Source: Flavobacterium sp. SLB02 (GTDB lineage: Bacteria; Bacteroidota; Bacteroidia; Flavobacteriales; Flavobacteriaceae). From it: DNA of 64,000 nucleotides. The stretch lies in contig NZ_CP045928.1 of assembly GCF_009664855.1 (NCBI RefSeq), forward strand, positions 682,001 to 746,000. Direction: 5' to 3'. Position 1 is the first letter of the stretch. Each line of letters starts with the position of its first letter. The notes under the pieces are model-generated. The model was not told where the DNA came from, ran no database searches, and saw only the letters and a list, made by a program, of their open reading frames with translations. Made by a program: the position numbers and the translations under genes. Below, in pieces: positions 19,843 to 29,771 of this stretch.

Positions 19843-20901
19843 ATGGCAGGAAATAGCTACGGCACCCTATATAAAGTTACAACATTTGGAGAATCTCATG
19901 GTGAAGCTTTAGGTGGAATTATTGATGGTTGTCCATCAGGAATTGAACTTGATTTAGAAGCAATTGAACTTGAAATGTCCAGAAGAAAACCAGGACAATC
20001 AGCAATTGTAACACAACGAAAAGAACCCGATGCAGTGCAGTTTTTATCTGGTATTTTTGAAGGTAAAACTACGGGAACGCCAATTGGTTTTATTATCCCC
20101 AATACCAATCAAAAATCTGATGATTACTCTCATATAAAAGACAATTACAGACCAAGTCACGCTGATTATGTATACGACCAGAAATATGGTTTTCGTGATT
20201 ATCGCGGAGGCGGAAGGAGTTCTGCTCGTGAAACCGCAAGCAGAGTAGTGGCAGGGGCAATTGCAAAGCAAATGTTACCGGAAATTAAAATTAATGCTTA
20301 TGTTTCGTCTGTTGGGCCAATTCATTTAGATACGCCTTATCAGGATTTAGATTTTTCTAAAATAGAAAGTAACCCTGTTCGTTGTCCGGATGAAAAATCG
20401 GCAGCAATTATGGAAGAATACATTCGCGATATCCGCAAGCAGGGAGATACTGTAGGTGGTGTTGTTTCGTGTGTGATTAAAAACGTTCCGGTTGGTTTAG
20501 GTGAGCCGGTTTTTGATAAATTACATGCCGAATTAGGAAAAGCAATGCTTTCTATCAATGCCGTGAAAGGTTTTGAATACGGAAGCGGATTTTCAGGTTC
20601 TGAAATGAAAGGAAGCGAACATAACGATTTATACAATCCTGACGGAACGACAAAAACAAATCTTTCAGGAGGAATTCAGGGCGGAATCAGCAACGGAATG
20701 GATATCTACTTTAGAGTAGCTTTTAAACCTGTTGCCACTATCATGCAAACCCAGGATTCATTAGATAATAAAGGAAATATCACACCAATGACGGGTAAAG
20801 GTCGTCATGATCCGTGTGTTGTACCACGTGCTGTGCCTATTGTTGAGGCTATGGCAGCAATTGTTTTGGCTGATTTTTATTTAATCAACAAAACATATTA
20901 A
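19843..20901 (+). CDS. aroC: Chorismate synthase
   Basis: Last step of the shikimate pathway, turning EPSP into chorismate with reduced FMN. The 352-residue length is typical. Signatures: [18 protein letters not shown] at the N-terminus, [19 protein letters not shown] in the middle and [18 protein letters not shown] near the C-terminus. An exact -7 box TACATTTG (19819-19826) lies 16 bases before the ATG. The symporter follows after 53 bases; a metabolic link is not apparent. Confidence 0.97.
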   Translation: MAGNSYGTLYKVTTFGESHGEALGGIIDGCPSGIELDLEAIELEMSRRKPGQSAIVTQRKEPDAVQFLSGIFEGKTTGTPIGFIIPNTNQKSDDYSHIKDNYRPSHADYVYDQKYGFRDYRGGGRSSARETASRVVAGAIAKQMLPEIKINAYVSSVGPIHLDTPYQDLDFSKIESNPVRCPDEKSAAIMEEYIRDIRKQGDTVGGVVSCVIKNVPVGLGEPVFDKLHAELGKAMLSINAVKGFEYGSGFSGSEMKGSEHNDLYNPDGTTKTNLSGGIQGGISNGMDIYFRVAFKPVATIMQTQDSLDNKGNITPMTGKGRHDPCVVPRAVPIVEAMAAIVLADFYLINKTY

Positions 20902-20954
20902 TAAAAATTAAGGCAGTGAGGGTCTTAATATTTAATTCTAAATAAAACAAATTA

Positions 20955-22241
20955 ATGCAAGTAACAGAAACTAAAAAAAAATCATTTCTTAAAGGACTAA
21001 CAGGGCAAATAGTAATTGCAATGGTGCTTGGAGCAGCTTTAGGAATTGTGATCCATAATTCGATTTCGCAGGAAGCTGCACTGTCTTTTAGCAATAAAAT
21101 AAAAATGCTTGCCACGATCTTCATTAGATTAGTGCAAATGATTATTGCTCCTTTGGTTTTTACGACCTTAGTAGTTGGAATTGCTAAATTGGGCGATATA
21201 AAAACAGTTGGAAGAGTGGGAGGAAAAGCTCTTGGATGGTTTTTTACAGCATCTTTTGTATCCTTGCTAATTGGATTATTTTATGTAAATCTTTTAGAGC
21301 CTGGAGTAGGTTTAAAATTAGATCACGTAGATATGGCTGCAGCTTCTGAGGTTACAGCAAAAACAAAAATATTATCTGTTGAGAATTTTGTAGAACACAT
21401 TGTTCCTAAAAGCCTTTTTGAAGCATTGGCAACCAATGAGATTTTACAAATTGTGATATTCTCTATCTTTTTTGGATTGGCGGCAGCTTCATTAGGAAGT
21501 ACGGTAAAACCAATTATAAATGCTTTTGATAAAGCGTCTCACATTGTTTTAAAAATGGTGAATTATGTAATGAACTTTGCTCCAATTGGAGTATTTGGAG
21601 CCATTGCAGGAGTTTTTGCTATTCGAGATGCAGAAGAGTTAATCATTACTTATTTTAAATTTTTCGGATCATTTTTAGTCGGAATCAGTACACTATGGGT
21701 AGTTCTGATTGCTGTAGGTTATATTTTCCTGAAAAGAAGAATGACCGAATTATTACGACGTATTGTTGGGCCGCTGGCTATTGCTTTTGGAACAACCAGT
21801 AGTGAAGCTGTTTTTCCTAAATTGACAGAAGAACTGGAACAATTTGGTGTAAAGGATAAAATCGTTGCCTTTATGTTACCGCTTGGATATTCGTTTAACC
21901 TGGATGGAAGTATGATGTACATGACTTTTGCCAGTATCTTTATTGCTCAGTTTTATGGCGTTCATTTAGATTTAGGAACGCAAATGGCTATGCTTTTGGT
22001 TTTAATGTTAACCAGTAAAGGTATTGCGGGTGTGCCAAGGGCCAGTTTGGTTATTGTTGCGGCTACTTGCGGAATGTTTAAAATTCCAGTTGAGGGAATT
22101 GCCTTAATTTTGCCAATTGATCACTTTTGTGACATGTTTAGAAGTGCTACGAATGTTTTAGGAAACGCTTTAGCAACTTCGGTTGTGGGTCAGTGGGAAG
22201 CTGATAAGGAAGATAACATAGAAGGACTTGAAGAAGTTTAG
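20955..22241 (+). CDS. Dicarboxylate/amino acid:cation symporter (DAACS family)
   Basis: A 428-residue inner-membrane carrier of the GltP/DctA type with about eight hydrophobic helices and two re-entrant loops. The serine-rich loop AFGTTSSEAVFPKL and the NLDGSMMYMT segment are the substrate and sodium/proton binding motifs; SKGIAGVPRAS and HFCDMFRSATNVLGN complete the family pattern. Substrate is probably glutamate, aspartate or C4-dicarboxylates. A strong terminator follows. Confidence 0.93.
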   Translation: MQVTETKKKSFLKGLTGQIVIAMVLGAALGIVIHNSISQEAALSFSNKIKMLATIFIRLVQMIIAPLVFTTLVVGIAKLGDIKTVGRVGGKALGWFFTASFVSLLIGLFYVNLLEPGVGLKLDHVDMAAASEVTAKTKILSVENFVEHIVPKSLFEALATNEILQIVIFSIFFGLAAASLGSTVKPIINAFDKASHIVLKMVNYVMNFAPIGVFGAIAGVFAIRDAEELIITYFKFFGSFLVGISTLWVVLIAVGYIFLKRRMTELLRRIVGPLAIAFGTTSSEAVFPKLTEELEQFGVKDKIVAFMLPLGYSFNLDGSMMYMTFASIFIAQFYGVHLDLGTQMAMLLVLMLTSKGIAGVPRASLVIVAATCGMFKIPVEGIALILPIDHFCDMFRSATNVLGNALATSVVGQWEADKEDNIEGLEEV

Positions 22242-22275
22242 TTTATAAAAATAGTTTTATACTTTTTAAATAAAA

Positions 22276-22309
22276 AAAACCGTAATGATAATTTTCATTA
22301 CGGTTTTTT
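22276..22309 (+). terminator. Intrinsic terminator after the symporter
   Basis: Stem of 13 bp (AAAACCGTAATGA with TCATTACGGTTTT) around a 6-base loop, followed by T residues. Confidence 0.9.
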
Positions 22310-22449
22310 ATTTGGAGCTATTTTGTAATTGTTAAGAATCAAAAAGAAATAGTGATAAACAATATTGATTAGTATTACTTTCATTATGAAAAACATACTG
22401 CTATTTTGAAGTTATAATAATGTATATTTGAATAAACATTTGCCCAATT

Positions 22450-24636
22450 ATGTCTTATTACAGGTTTTATTTTTTATTTTTTGTATTTCTAAATTTATTT
22501 TGTCCTGAGCTCTTTGCCCAGACTGGTATTGCATCAAATGAAAAAGTTAAAGATTTAACGCAACAAGCCTGTGATTATTTAGACGAGACTAATTACGAAA
22601 AGTCATTAGAGAAATCCGGTATAGCCTTACAACATGCCTTTAATATAAAAAATGACACCTTAATTTCCCGAAATTACAATATAATAGCCATTAACTTTCA
22701 CGAGTTGGGTGAAGTAGATAAAGCAGATTTTTTTTACCATAAAGCTTTATCCTATGCTAAAAGATCTAATATTGTAAGTTTACGAATGATGATTACTAGT
22801 AATCTAGGGAACTTATGTTTTTTTGAAAAGAAAATGTATAGTGATGGAATTGCTTATTATAAAGAATCGCTAAAATTTGGTGACCATGCTAAATATGCTG
22901 AAGAAGTTGCCATAACAAACCTTAATATCGTTTGGTCGTATTTTAAGATAGGAAACTATGCCAAAGGGTTACCTTACCTAGACTACATTAATAAAAACCA
23001 GAATGATTTAAAAGGAAAATCAAATGATGTTGCGCTGAATTTTTTAAACGGAATGTATTGGTCAAATGAAAACGATAATGCTAAGGCAAATAAATATTTC
23101 CTGAAAGCTATTTCTTATGGAGAGTCTATAAATGAAAAAACAGATTTGTTATATGCCTATTTGGAGTATTCGAAGTTTTTGAATAAGATTCGTAAATTTG
23201 AGCATGCGTATAAAAATATGCTCGCCTACAGTACAATCAGAGATGAAATGACGAATAAAGAAAAACTCAAGCGGGCGTCTATTGCCGGTTTTAATCTTGA
23301 GTTAGATGAATACAAAAGACAAATTGATAAAATCGAAAATGAAAAAGATTCGCAATATCAGAGTCTGAAAAAATCGAGGATTATTGTCATTTTGTTTGTC
23401 CTGATTTCTCTCATACTTTTTTTTCTGATCATTACGCTGATCAAAAATATAAGGTTTAAGAAAAAACACAATTTAGAGCTTTTAAAAGCTAAAGAAATTG
23501 CCGAGGAAGCCTCTTTGCTCAAAACTCAATTTATTTCGACTATAAGTCATGAATTGCGTACTCCCTTATATGGTGTAGTAGGGATTACTAATATGCTGCT
23601 TGAAGAACATAAAGAATTATCAAGAAGCCAGCATTTGAGTTCCCTGAAATTTTCGGCCCGATATTTATTGTCATTGGTCAACGACATTCTTCAAATTAAT
23701 AAAATCGAAGAAAATAAAGTGGTATTAGAGAATTTGACATTTAACATTTCTGATGAAATTACAATGATCAAAAATTCTCTTTCTTTCTTATCTCAAAAAA
23801 AAAATAATAAGATTTCTGTCTCTATAGATTCTAATATTCCGGAATATTTGATTGGAGATAAATTAAGACTTGCCCAAATTTTGATGAATTTAGTGAGTAA
23901 TGCATTAAAGTTTACCAAAGACGGAGAAGTTGAAATTATCGTAAAACTCAAAGATATACAGGGAAAAATGTACTTTCTTGATTTTTTAATTAAAGATAAT
24001 GGTGTTGGAATTGCAATTGTAGATCAGGGTAAAATCTTTGAAAAATTTGTTCAGGTAGGCCGAAAAGATGAAGATTACCAAGGAACAGGATTAGGACTGA
24101 GTATTGTAAAACGATTGTTGGGACTTTTTGGAAGTACTATTAGTTTAAAAAGTACTATTGGCGAAGGAACGTCATTTACCTTTGTAATTCCTTTTGAACA
24201 TGATCCGCAAAAGACTAAAAATATTATCGATGAAATCGAGGTAGATCTGACTTCAAGTGATGTTTATAAAATACTGATTGTCGAAGATAATCTGATCAAC
24301 CAGCTCGTTACAAAGAAGATTATCGAAAAGAATAATTATATCTGTAAAGTAGTAGACGACGGTTTTGGAGCTTTGGAAATACTAAAAAAAGAAGATTTTG
24401 ATCTTATTTTAATGGATATCAATATGCCTTTGATGAATGGTTTTGAAACGACTAAAAGAATTCGCTTAAAAGGTATAAAAACGCCTATTGTAGCATTGAC
24501 TGCTTTTGATAAAGATGAAATAACAGATGAGGCAATTTCGTCGGGAATGAATGATATAATTATCAAGCCTTTTGAGCCCGTTAAGCTCTTTAAGATTATA
24601 AGTTACTTAATACACGAAGCTAAAAGCCATAGTTAG
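22450..24636 (+). CDS. Hybrid sensor histidine kinase with periplasmic TPR region and receiver domain
   Basis: A 728-residue one-protein signalling chain. Order: signal peptide (FLFFVFLNLFCPELFAQ), TPR-like helical repeats at about 35-300, one membrane helix (IIVILFVLISLILFFLIITLI, about 313-333), HisKA with FISTISHELRTP (His367), HATPase_c with GDKLRLAQILMNLVSNALKF and GTGLGLSIVKRLL, then a receiver domain with VEDNLINQ and LMDINMPLMNG (phospho-acceptor Asp656). No DNA-binding domain or partner regulator is adjacent, so output is unknown. An exact -7 box TATATTTG (22433-22440) lies immediately upstream. Confidence 0.92.
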   Translation: MSYYRFYFLFFVFLNLFCPELFAQTGIASNEKVKDLTQQACDYLDETNYEKSLEKSGIALQHAFNIKNDTLISRNYNIIAINFHELGEVDKADFFYHKALSYAKRSNIVSLRMMITSNLGNLCFFEKKMYSDGIAYYKESLKFGDHAKYAEEVAITNLNIVWSYFKIGNYAKGLPYLDYINKNQNDLKGKSNDVALNFLNGMYWSNENDNAKANKYFLKAISYGESINEKTDLLYAYLEYSKFLNKIRKFEHAYKNMLAYSTIRDEMTNKEKLKRASIAGFNLELDEYKRQIDKIENEKDSQYQSLKKSRIIVILFVLISLILFFLIITLIKNIRFKKKHNLELLKAKEIAEEASLLKTQFISTISHELRTPLYGVVGITNMLLEEHKELSRSQHLSSLKFSARYLLSLVNDILQINKIEENKVVLENLTFNISDEITMIKNSLSFLSQKKNNKISVSIDSNIPEYLIGDKLRLAQILMNLVSNALKFTKDGEVEIIVKLKDIQGKMYFLDFLIKDNGVGIAIVDQGKIFEKFVQVGRKDEDYQGTGLGLSIVKRLLGLFGSTISLKSTIGEGTSFTFVIPFEHDPQKTKNIIDEIEVDLTSSDVYKILIVEDNLINQLVTKKIIEKNNYICKVVDDGFGALEILKKEDFDLILMDINMPLMNGFETTKRIRLKGIKTPIVALTAFDKDEITDEAISSGMNDIIIKPFEPVKLFKIISYLIHEAKSHS

Positions 24637-24651
24637 TAAGGTGTATAAGAA

Positions 24652-24755
24652 TAAAAAAAAGAAAACACTAATTTCACTGATTAACACAGATTAGTTTGTG
24701 GAATTAATTACACGGGCTATTAGGTATTAATATCATTTATGAAATTAGTGTTCAA
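24652..24755 (+). repeat. Intergenic AT-rich phased repeat
   Basis: Between the convergent kinase and helicase genes. Degenerate units built on CACTAATTTCAC and GATTAACACAGATT resemble the sequences at 29686-29745 and 59570-59590. No gene or clear terminator was seen. Confidence 0.4.
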
Positions 24756-24767
24756 TTGCTCATAGGG

Positions 24768-26018
24768 CTAGTACCAGCGTTTTTTATTTTGCTTAGAAGC
24801 GTTTGATTTTCTTGATTTGTGAGCACCACCGCTTCGGTTTGAATTTTTAGGTTTTTCTGCCGCTTCTTCAGGACTTCCTGCGTGCCATTGATAAGGATGA
24901 TCCGTAATCGTTTTTACGTCTACTTTTATCAATTTCTGAATGTCTTTCCAGTAACCATGTTCGTCTTTGCTGCAAAACGAAATCGCAACTCCGCCGTTTC
25001 CGGCACGACCAGTACGTCCAATTCGATGTACGTAAGTTTCAGGGATATTAGGTAAGTCAAAGTTTATTACAAAAGGCAATTGGTCAATATCAATTCCTCT
25101 TGCCGCGATATCTGTGGCAACAAGGACACCAACTTCTTTGTTTTTAAAGGCATCTAAAACACGTTGTCTTGCATTTTGCGATTTATCTCCGTGAATCGCC
25201 TCAGCAGGGATATCTTTTTTGCGCAATGCTTTTACCACATTATCAGCCCCGTGTTTGGTTCTCGAAAAAACCAATACGTTCGATAAATCTTCGTTTTTTA
25301 TAAGATGATATAATAAATTTCTTTTTTCTGTTTTTTCAACAAAATAAACACGTTGTTCTACGTTTTCTGCTGTAGATGAAACCGGAGAGACTTCAACTTT
25401 TGCAGGATCCTGTAAAAACATTTCGGCCAATTCGCGAATAGCAATAGGCATTGTTGCAGAAAACAATAAAGTCTGACGGTTTTTTGGAGTAAGTTTTACG
25501 ATCTTCTTTACATCATTGATAAAGCCCATATCTAGCATTTGATCTGCCTCGTCTAAAACCAAAGTGTGCAAGTGATCTAAATCAAGGAAACCTTGTTTTT
25601 GTAAATCCAGTAATCTTCCTGGCGTAGCGACCAAAATGTCAACTCCGTTTTTCAATGTATCAACTTGAGGATTTTGCGAAACCCCACCAAAAATCGTCAA
25701 TTGAGTCAGGTTGGTGTATTTGGCATAAGTATCAAAACTTTGCCCAATCTGAACCGCTAATTCACGTGTTGGAGTAACTATTAAGGCGCGAATTACTTTG
25801 GCTTTTTTTGATGAGCCTACAATTCGGTGTAATTGATGTATAATTGGGATTGCAAATGCCGCAGTTTTTCCTGTACCGGTTTGGGCACAACCAATTAAAT
25901 CCCTTCCTGCCAAAACAATCGGAATAGACTGTTCCTGAATAGGAGTAGGGTTTAGGTAGCCTTCTTCAAATACGGCTTTTTGTATACTTTTTGAAAGTGA
26001 TAAATCTTCGAATAACAT
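24768..26018 (-). CDS. DEAD-box ATP-dependent RNA helicase (RhlE-like)
   Basis: A 416-residue helicase with the motifs in order: Q motif [10 protein letters not shown], motif [11 protein letters not shown], Ia PTRELA, Ib TPGRLLD, motif [12 protein letters not shown], motif III SAT, motif [11 protein letters not shown] and motif [13 protein letters not shown] short basic, Ser/Asn/Lys-rich tail follows. It likely remodels rRNA or mRNA structure. A -7 box TATCTTTG on the minus strand (26063-26070) gives a leader of about 40 bases. Confidence 0.93.
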   Translation of the reverse strand: MLFEDLSLSKSIQKAVFEEGYLNPTPIQEQSIPIVLAGRDLIGCAQTGTGKTAAFAIPIIHQLHRIVGSSKKAKVIRALIVTPTRELAVQIGQSFDTYAKYTNLTQLTIFGGVSQNPQVDTLKNGVDILVATPGRLLDLQKQGFLDLDHLHTLVLDEADQMLDMGFINDVKKIVKLTPKNRQTLLFSATMPIAIRELAEMFLQDPAKVEVSPVSSTAENVEQRVYFVEKTEKRNLLYHLIKNEDLSNVLVFSRTKHGADNVVKALRKKDIPAEAIHGDKSQNARQRVLDAFKNKEVGVLVATDIAARGIDIDQLPFVINFDLPNIPETYVHRIGRTGRAGNGGVAISFCSKDEHGYWKDIQKLIKVDVKTITDHPYQWHAGSPEEAAEKPKNSNRSGGAHKSRKSNASKQNKKRWY

Positions 26019-26151
26019 ATCTTAGGTATTAAGAATTTAGTTTTAAGTACTAAAATTCTGTGCAAAGATAGCTTTATTCGATCAATCGTTTATTTGATTC
26101 TTGGTTTATTTGGCAAATGAACTCGTTTTCAGTCAGTCATCTTTCAATAAA

Positions 26152-27189
26152 TTACTCTTTTTCGTTGTTGGCTTTGATGAAATCAGTGACTAAATAACCA
26201 ATTAATTTTCCAATTAAATTATTGTTTGGAGAATCGGCCAGATCCGGAGCTCCTTCGCAAATATGCAAATAGGTGGCGTTTCTGTGCTGTCCAAAAAACG
26301 AAATAAACTGACGTAATTCTTCTACCGAAAATCCGCTGATTGTCATGGCACTGCTGGCAATATTAGGAATCGCGTCAAGATCAATTTCGATCCCAAAAGA
26401 ATCTGTTTTGATAAACTCTAATGCCAAAGCCATCTCCCTGTCAAAATCTTTTTCTTTGCGAATATTCACACTGTCGTAAGTATTGTAACGAACGCGGTCT
26501 TCTAATTTTTTGATAATGTCTAAAACACTTTTTGAAGTATAGTTTTCGTGTAAACCAAAAATGAAGTATTTTTTTAAGAAACCTTCTTCGTAAGCGTAAG
26601 AAAATCCATTTCCGCTATGACGGCCTTCCAAAATCCTGAAATCAGAATGGGCATCAAAATTAATGGCATTTATAGGTTTTCCTTTGGCTAAAGCCGAACC
26701 TTTTATATTTCCGTAAGCATTATTATGACCTCCGCCTATAATTATTGGCGTTTTTCCTGCTTTTATGATTGTAAAAATAATATGAGAAACTTCTTTGTCT
26801 ACTTTTTCGACTAACTGACTTAATTTTGAACGGTCGTCGATATCGTTAAAATCCAGATTTTCTACTTCGCGCATTTCTTCAGCAACATTAATATGTCCTA
26901 AGACAATAATCTGGCTGCCTTTGGAAAAACGATTGTGTTGTATATTGGCAATACTTTTTATAGCGCTTTCCCATGCCGATGCTGCTCCGGGCCTGCCGTA
27001 ATTGGCTCGCACACCAATATCTTCCGGAATTCCGAGAAGCACATATTTAGCTTCGCTTTCTTTTAGAAAAGTAATTTTATCAACTCCTTTAGGGATGATA
27101 ATCATCTTTTCTCCAAATTTTATTTCACCACTTCGATGATTTGTAACTTTTGCTAAATCATTAATAGTAAACGGGACTAATTTCTCCAT
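26152..27189 (-). CDS. hutG: Formimidoylglutamase (arginase family)
   Basis: Hydrolyses N-formimidoyl-L-glutamate to glutamate and formamide, the last step of one histidine degradation route. The 345-residue protein has the manganese motifs of the arginase/ureohydrolase fold: GGGHNN, NFDAHSDFR and EIDLDAI. hutI lies 1.2 kb away on the same strand with a coiled-coil gene in opposite orientation between them, which supports the Hut assignment over arginase or agmatinase. hutH and hutU are not in the window. An exact -7 box on the minus strand (27207-27214) lies just upstream. Confidence 0.88.
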   Translation of the reverse strand: MEKLVPFTINDLAKVTNHRSGEIKFGEKMIIIPKGVDKITFLKESEAKYVLLGIPEDIGVRANYGRPGAASAWESAIKSIANIQHNRFSKGSQIIVLGHINVAEEMREVENLDFNDIDDRSKLSQLVEKVDKEVSHIIFTIIKAGKTPIIIGGGHNNAYGNIKGSALAKGKPINAINFDAHSDFRILEGRHSGNGFSYAYEEGFLKKYFIFGLHENYTSKSVLDIIKKLEDRVRYNTYDSVNIRKEKDFDREMALALEFIKTDSFGIEIDLDAIPNIASSAMTISGFSVEELRQFISFFGQHRNATYLHICEGAPDLADSPNNNLIGKLIGYLVTDFIKANNEKE

Positions 27190-27256
27190 GAAAAAAATTT
27201 ATTTTCCAAAAATAATATAATTGTAGTAACTTACGTTATAACCTTATATTAATTCT

Positions 27257-27264
27257 TAAATTTG
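27257..27264 (+). promoter_or_regulatory. -7 box for the coiled-coil gene
   Basis: TAAATTTG is an exact TAnnTTTG match 25 bases before the ATG, in the divergent gap with hutG. Confidence 0.5.
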
Positions 27265-27288
27265 TTTTAAAGAAAAATTTTTTTAAAT

Positions 27289-28167
27289 ATGGAAAACCCA
27301 AAGAACAACAACTCAAGTCTAAAAGCGGTAATCGCAGTTTTAGCAGTCCTACTAATTGGTAGCTTAGTGTATATTTTTAAATTATCGTCTGATACAGACG
27401 TGGTTAAGACAGAACTTACAACAACTTTAACAGAGAAAGAGTCTGTTATGAAAGATCTGCAAGAGTTAAAAACAACTTATGATGCTGCAATCGCTGAAAA
27501 TACTTCTATGTCTGATGAATTAATTCAGGAAAGAGACAAAGTAGTAGCTTTGATGGATGATTTGAATAAATCAAAAGGTGATGTATCTAAATTTAGATCT
27601 CAGGTTCAGGCAATGCAAGGTAAAATGAAAACTTTAGTTGCTGAAAATGATGAATTGAAAAAACAAAATGGTGTTTTAACAACTCAGAGAGATAGTACAA
27701 TTGTAGTTTTAGGTGAGTCTAAAAAATATAACGAAGTATTAGTAGGTCAAAACGAAGAATTGGCTAAAACTGTTGAAAAAGGAGCTAAATTATCTGTTTT
27801 GAATACAAAAACAGCTGCTTACAAATTAAGAAGCTCAGGAAAACAAATTGAAACTGATAAAGCAAGTCGTGCTGATGTTTTAAAAATTAGTTTTACTGTT
27901 GCTGAAAACCAAATCGCTAAATCTGGTGATAAAACGTACTATGTACAAGTTATTGATTCTAAAAACAATGTTTTAGGAGATAAGAAAACAGAAAATTTTG
28001 GTGATAATACTTTAACTTATAGTTTTAAAACTACTGTTAAATATGAAAACAAAACAGTTAACGTAAGTGAAGACTTACCAGGTAAAGATTTTGCTAAAGG
28101 AACTTATTTTATCAATGTTTTTGATAATGATGAATTAGTTTCTAAAACTAGCTTTAACTTAAGATAA
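27289..28167 (+). CDS. Membrane-anchored coiled-coil protein of unknown function
   Basis: A 292-residue protein: short cytoplasmic N-terminus, one membrane helix (LKAVIAVLAVLLIGSLVYIF, about 11-30), a long heptad-rich coiled coil (about 36-165, with EKESVMKDLQELKTTYDAAI) and a C-terminal beta-rich domain of about 110 residues (VLKISFTVAENQIAKSG to the end). It fits a trimeric or dimeric stalk that places a small globular domain in the periplasm. It is flanked by hutG and hutI but transcribed the other way, so no Hut role is implied. Its own promoter and terminator make it monocistronic. Confidence 0.8.
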   Translation: MENPKNNNSSLKAVIAVLAVLLIGSLVYIFKLSSDTDVVKTELTTTLTEKESVMKDLQELKTTYDAAIAENTSMSDELIQERDKVVALMDDLNKSKGDVSKFRSQVQAMQGKMKTLVAENDELKKQNGVLTTQRDSTIVVLGESKKYNEVLVGQNEELAKTVEKGAKLSVLNTKTAAYKLRSSGKQIETDKASRADVLKISFTVAENQIAKSGDKTYYVQVIDSKNNVLGDKKTENFGDNTLTYSFKTTVKYENKTVNVSEDLPGKDFAKGTYFINVFDNDELVSKTSFNLR

Positions 28168-28203
28168 TACAACGTTGCTTAGGTAATAATACCACTAAAA
28201 ATT

Positions 28204-28235
28204 AAAGGTCTGTGAAGTTTCACAGACCTTTTTTT
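28204..28235 (+). terminator. Intrinsic terminator after the coiled-coil gene
   Basis: AAAGGTCTGTGAA and TTCACAGACCTTT form a near-continuous stem with a tight loop, followed by T residues. Confidence 0.88.
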
Positions 28236-28397
28236 ATGGGATCAAGATTGTTTTTGGAATAAAAAAGAACAATAAAATCTTATGGAACCATTAATTTTTT
28301 TTACCATTAAGATATTAAGTTTCATTAAGCTGTAAAACTTAAATTTCTTAATATCTTAATGGTTTAAAAAATAAAAACTTGATTTTTGGCTTAATTT

Positions 28398-29636
28398 TTA
28401 AGCTAAAATTTCACCTTCAATAAAAACACTTTCTATTAGATTACTGCCAAAAGCGTATGGAATCTGGTAGTATGATGAAATAGGTTTTGTCAGGATCAAA
28501 TTGGCTTTTTTGCCTTTGGTGATGCTTCCGTGGGTTTTTGAAATTCCCATTGCGTACGCACCGTTTATAGTCGCTGCATTGATTGCTTCCTCAGGGGTCA
28601 TTTTCATTTTGATACAAGCTGTAGCCACCACAAAATTCATATTTCCAGATGGAGTAGAACCGGGATTAAAATCGGTTGCTAAGGCTAATGGAAGTCCTGC
28701 TTTTATTATTTCTCTTGCTGGTGTGTAGGGAATACTTAAAAAGTACGAGCACGATGGTAATGCTACAGGCATTGTTTCTGTGTTTTTTAAAGCTTCGATA
28801 TCTTCCGGGTTCATAATTTCGAGATGATCGACAGAAAGGGCCTTAAATTTAATTCCGGCTTGTATTCCGCCAATAGAATTAAATTGATTAACGTGAATTT
28901 TTGGCTTTAAGCCGAAATTTATTCCTGCCTGCATAATTTGTTCTGTTTCTTCTACAGAAAAATAACCTGTTTCGCAGAAAACATCAACATAATCAGCTAA
29001 TTTGTTTTGAGCAATTTCAGGCAGCATTTTAGTGATGATTTCATCGATATAACCCGCTTTATTATCCTTGTAATGTACAGGAAAGGCGTGTGCACCAAGA
29101 AAAGTAGCTTTTATAGCAATTGGATAGTTCTCAGCCAGTTTTTTAATGACACGAAGCATTTTGAGTTCGCCTTGGATAGTTAAGCCATATCCGGATTTTA
29201 TTTCCACTGCCCCAGTTCCTAAATTCATTACTTCTTCTAATCGAATTTTTGACTGCTCGTAGATTTCTTCTTCCGAAGTTTCGTTGAGTTTCTTGGCTGA
29301 ATTTAGAATTCCACCGCCACGATTCGCTATTTCTTCATAAGTAAATCCGTTAATGCGGTCTACAAATTCCTGTTCGCGATTGCCAGCGTATACAATATGG
29401 GTGTGACTATCACACCAGGTTGGCATTATAACTCGTCCTGTCGCATCAATTACTTTATCTGCATTGATTTCAGGAAGATTTTCCATTGATCCAAAATCAG
29501 CAATAAGATTATCTTTTATAATTAAGAAAGCATTTTTGATAGTAGGAAGTTCTGCCATTTCAGCCCCCGAAACTTTATCAATTGCAGTTTCGCGAACCTG
29601 AAGTAATTCTTTTATGTTTTTGATAAGGGTAATCAT
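28398..29636 (-). CDS. hutI: Imidazolonepropionase
   Basis: Opens the imidazolone ring of 4-imidazolone-5-propanoate to give N-formimidoylglutamate, the substrate of HutG. The 412-residue amidohydrolase has the metal motif DSHTHIVYAGNREQEF, the glutamate segment EIKSGYGL, FLGAHAFP and ATDFNPGSTPSGNM. Length and motifs are standard for HutI. It precedes hutG on the minus strand, separated by the oppositely oriented coiled-coil gene. Confidence 0.95.
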   Translation of the reverse strand: MITLIKNIKELLQVRETAIDKVSGAEMAELPTIKNAFLIIKDNLIADFGSMENLPEINADKVIDATGRVIMPTWCDSHTHIVYAGNREQEFVDRINGFTYEEIANRGGGILNSAKKLNETSEEEIYEQSKIRLEEVMNLGTGAVEIKSGYGLTIQGELKMLRVIKKLAENYPIAIKATFLGAHAFPVHYKDNKAGYIDEIITKMLPEIAQNKLADYVDVFCETGYFSVEETEQIMQAGINFGLKPKIHVNQFNSIGGIQAGIKFKALSVDHLEIMNPEDIEALKNTETMPVALPSCSYFLSIPYTPAREIIKAGLPLALATDFNPGSTPSGNMNFVVATACIKMKMTPEEAINAATINGAYAMGISKTHGSITKGKKANLILTKPISSYYQIPYAFGSNLIESVFIEGEILA

Positions 29637-29685
29637 TGTATAGATTTATTATGGAATGCTATTTAATATGGAAAAAAAACAAAAC

Positions 29686-29745
29686 ACAAATTTTACAAAT
29701 TATCACTAATTATTCGTGAAAATCTGTGAAATTCGTGTTTATTGG
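29686..29745 (-). repeat. Intergenic AT-rich phased repeat
   Basis: On the minus strand a run with roughly 10-base spacing of CACGAATTT- and CACAGATTTT-like units. It lies between the glutaminyl cyclase and hutI genes and resembles 24652-24755. It contains no hairpin with a T tract. Confidence 0.4.
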
Positions 29746-29771
29746 AATTTGGAATTTTAAAAATTTGGAAT

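Noticed and set aside
26152..29636. hutG-hutI as a single operon
   Set aside because: An oppositely oriented gene with its own promoter and terminator lies between them.
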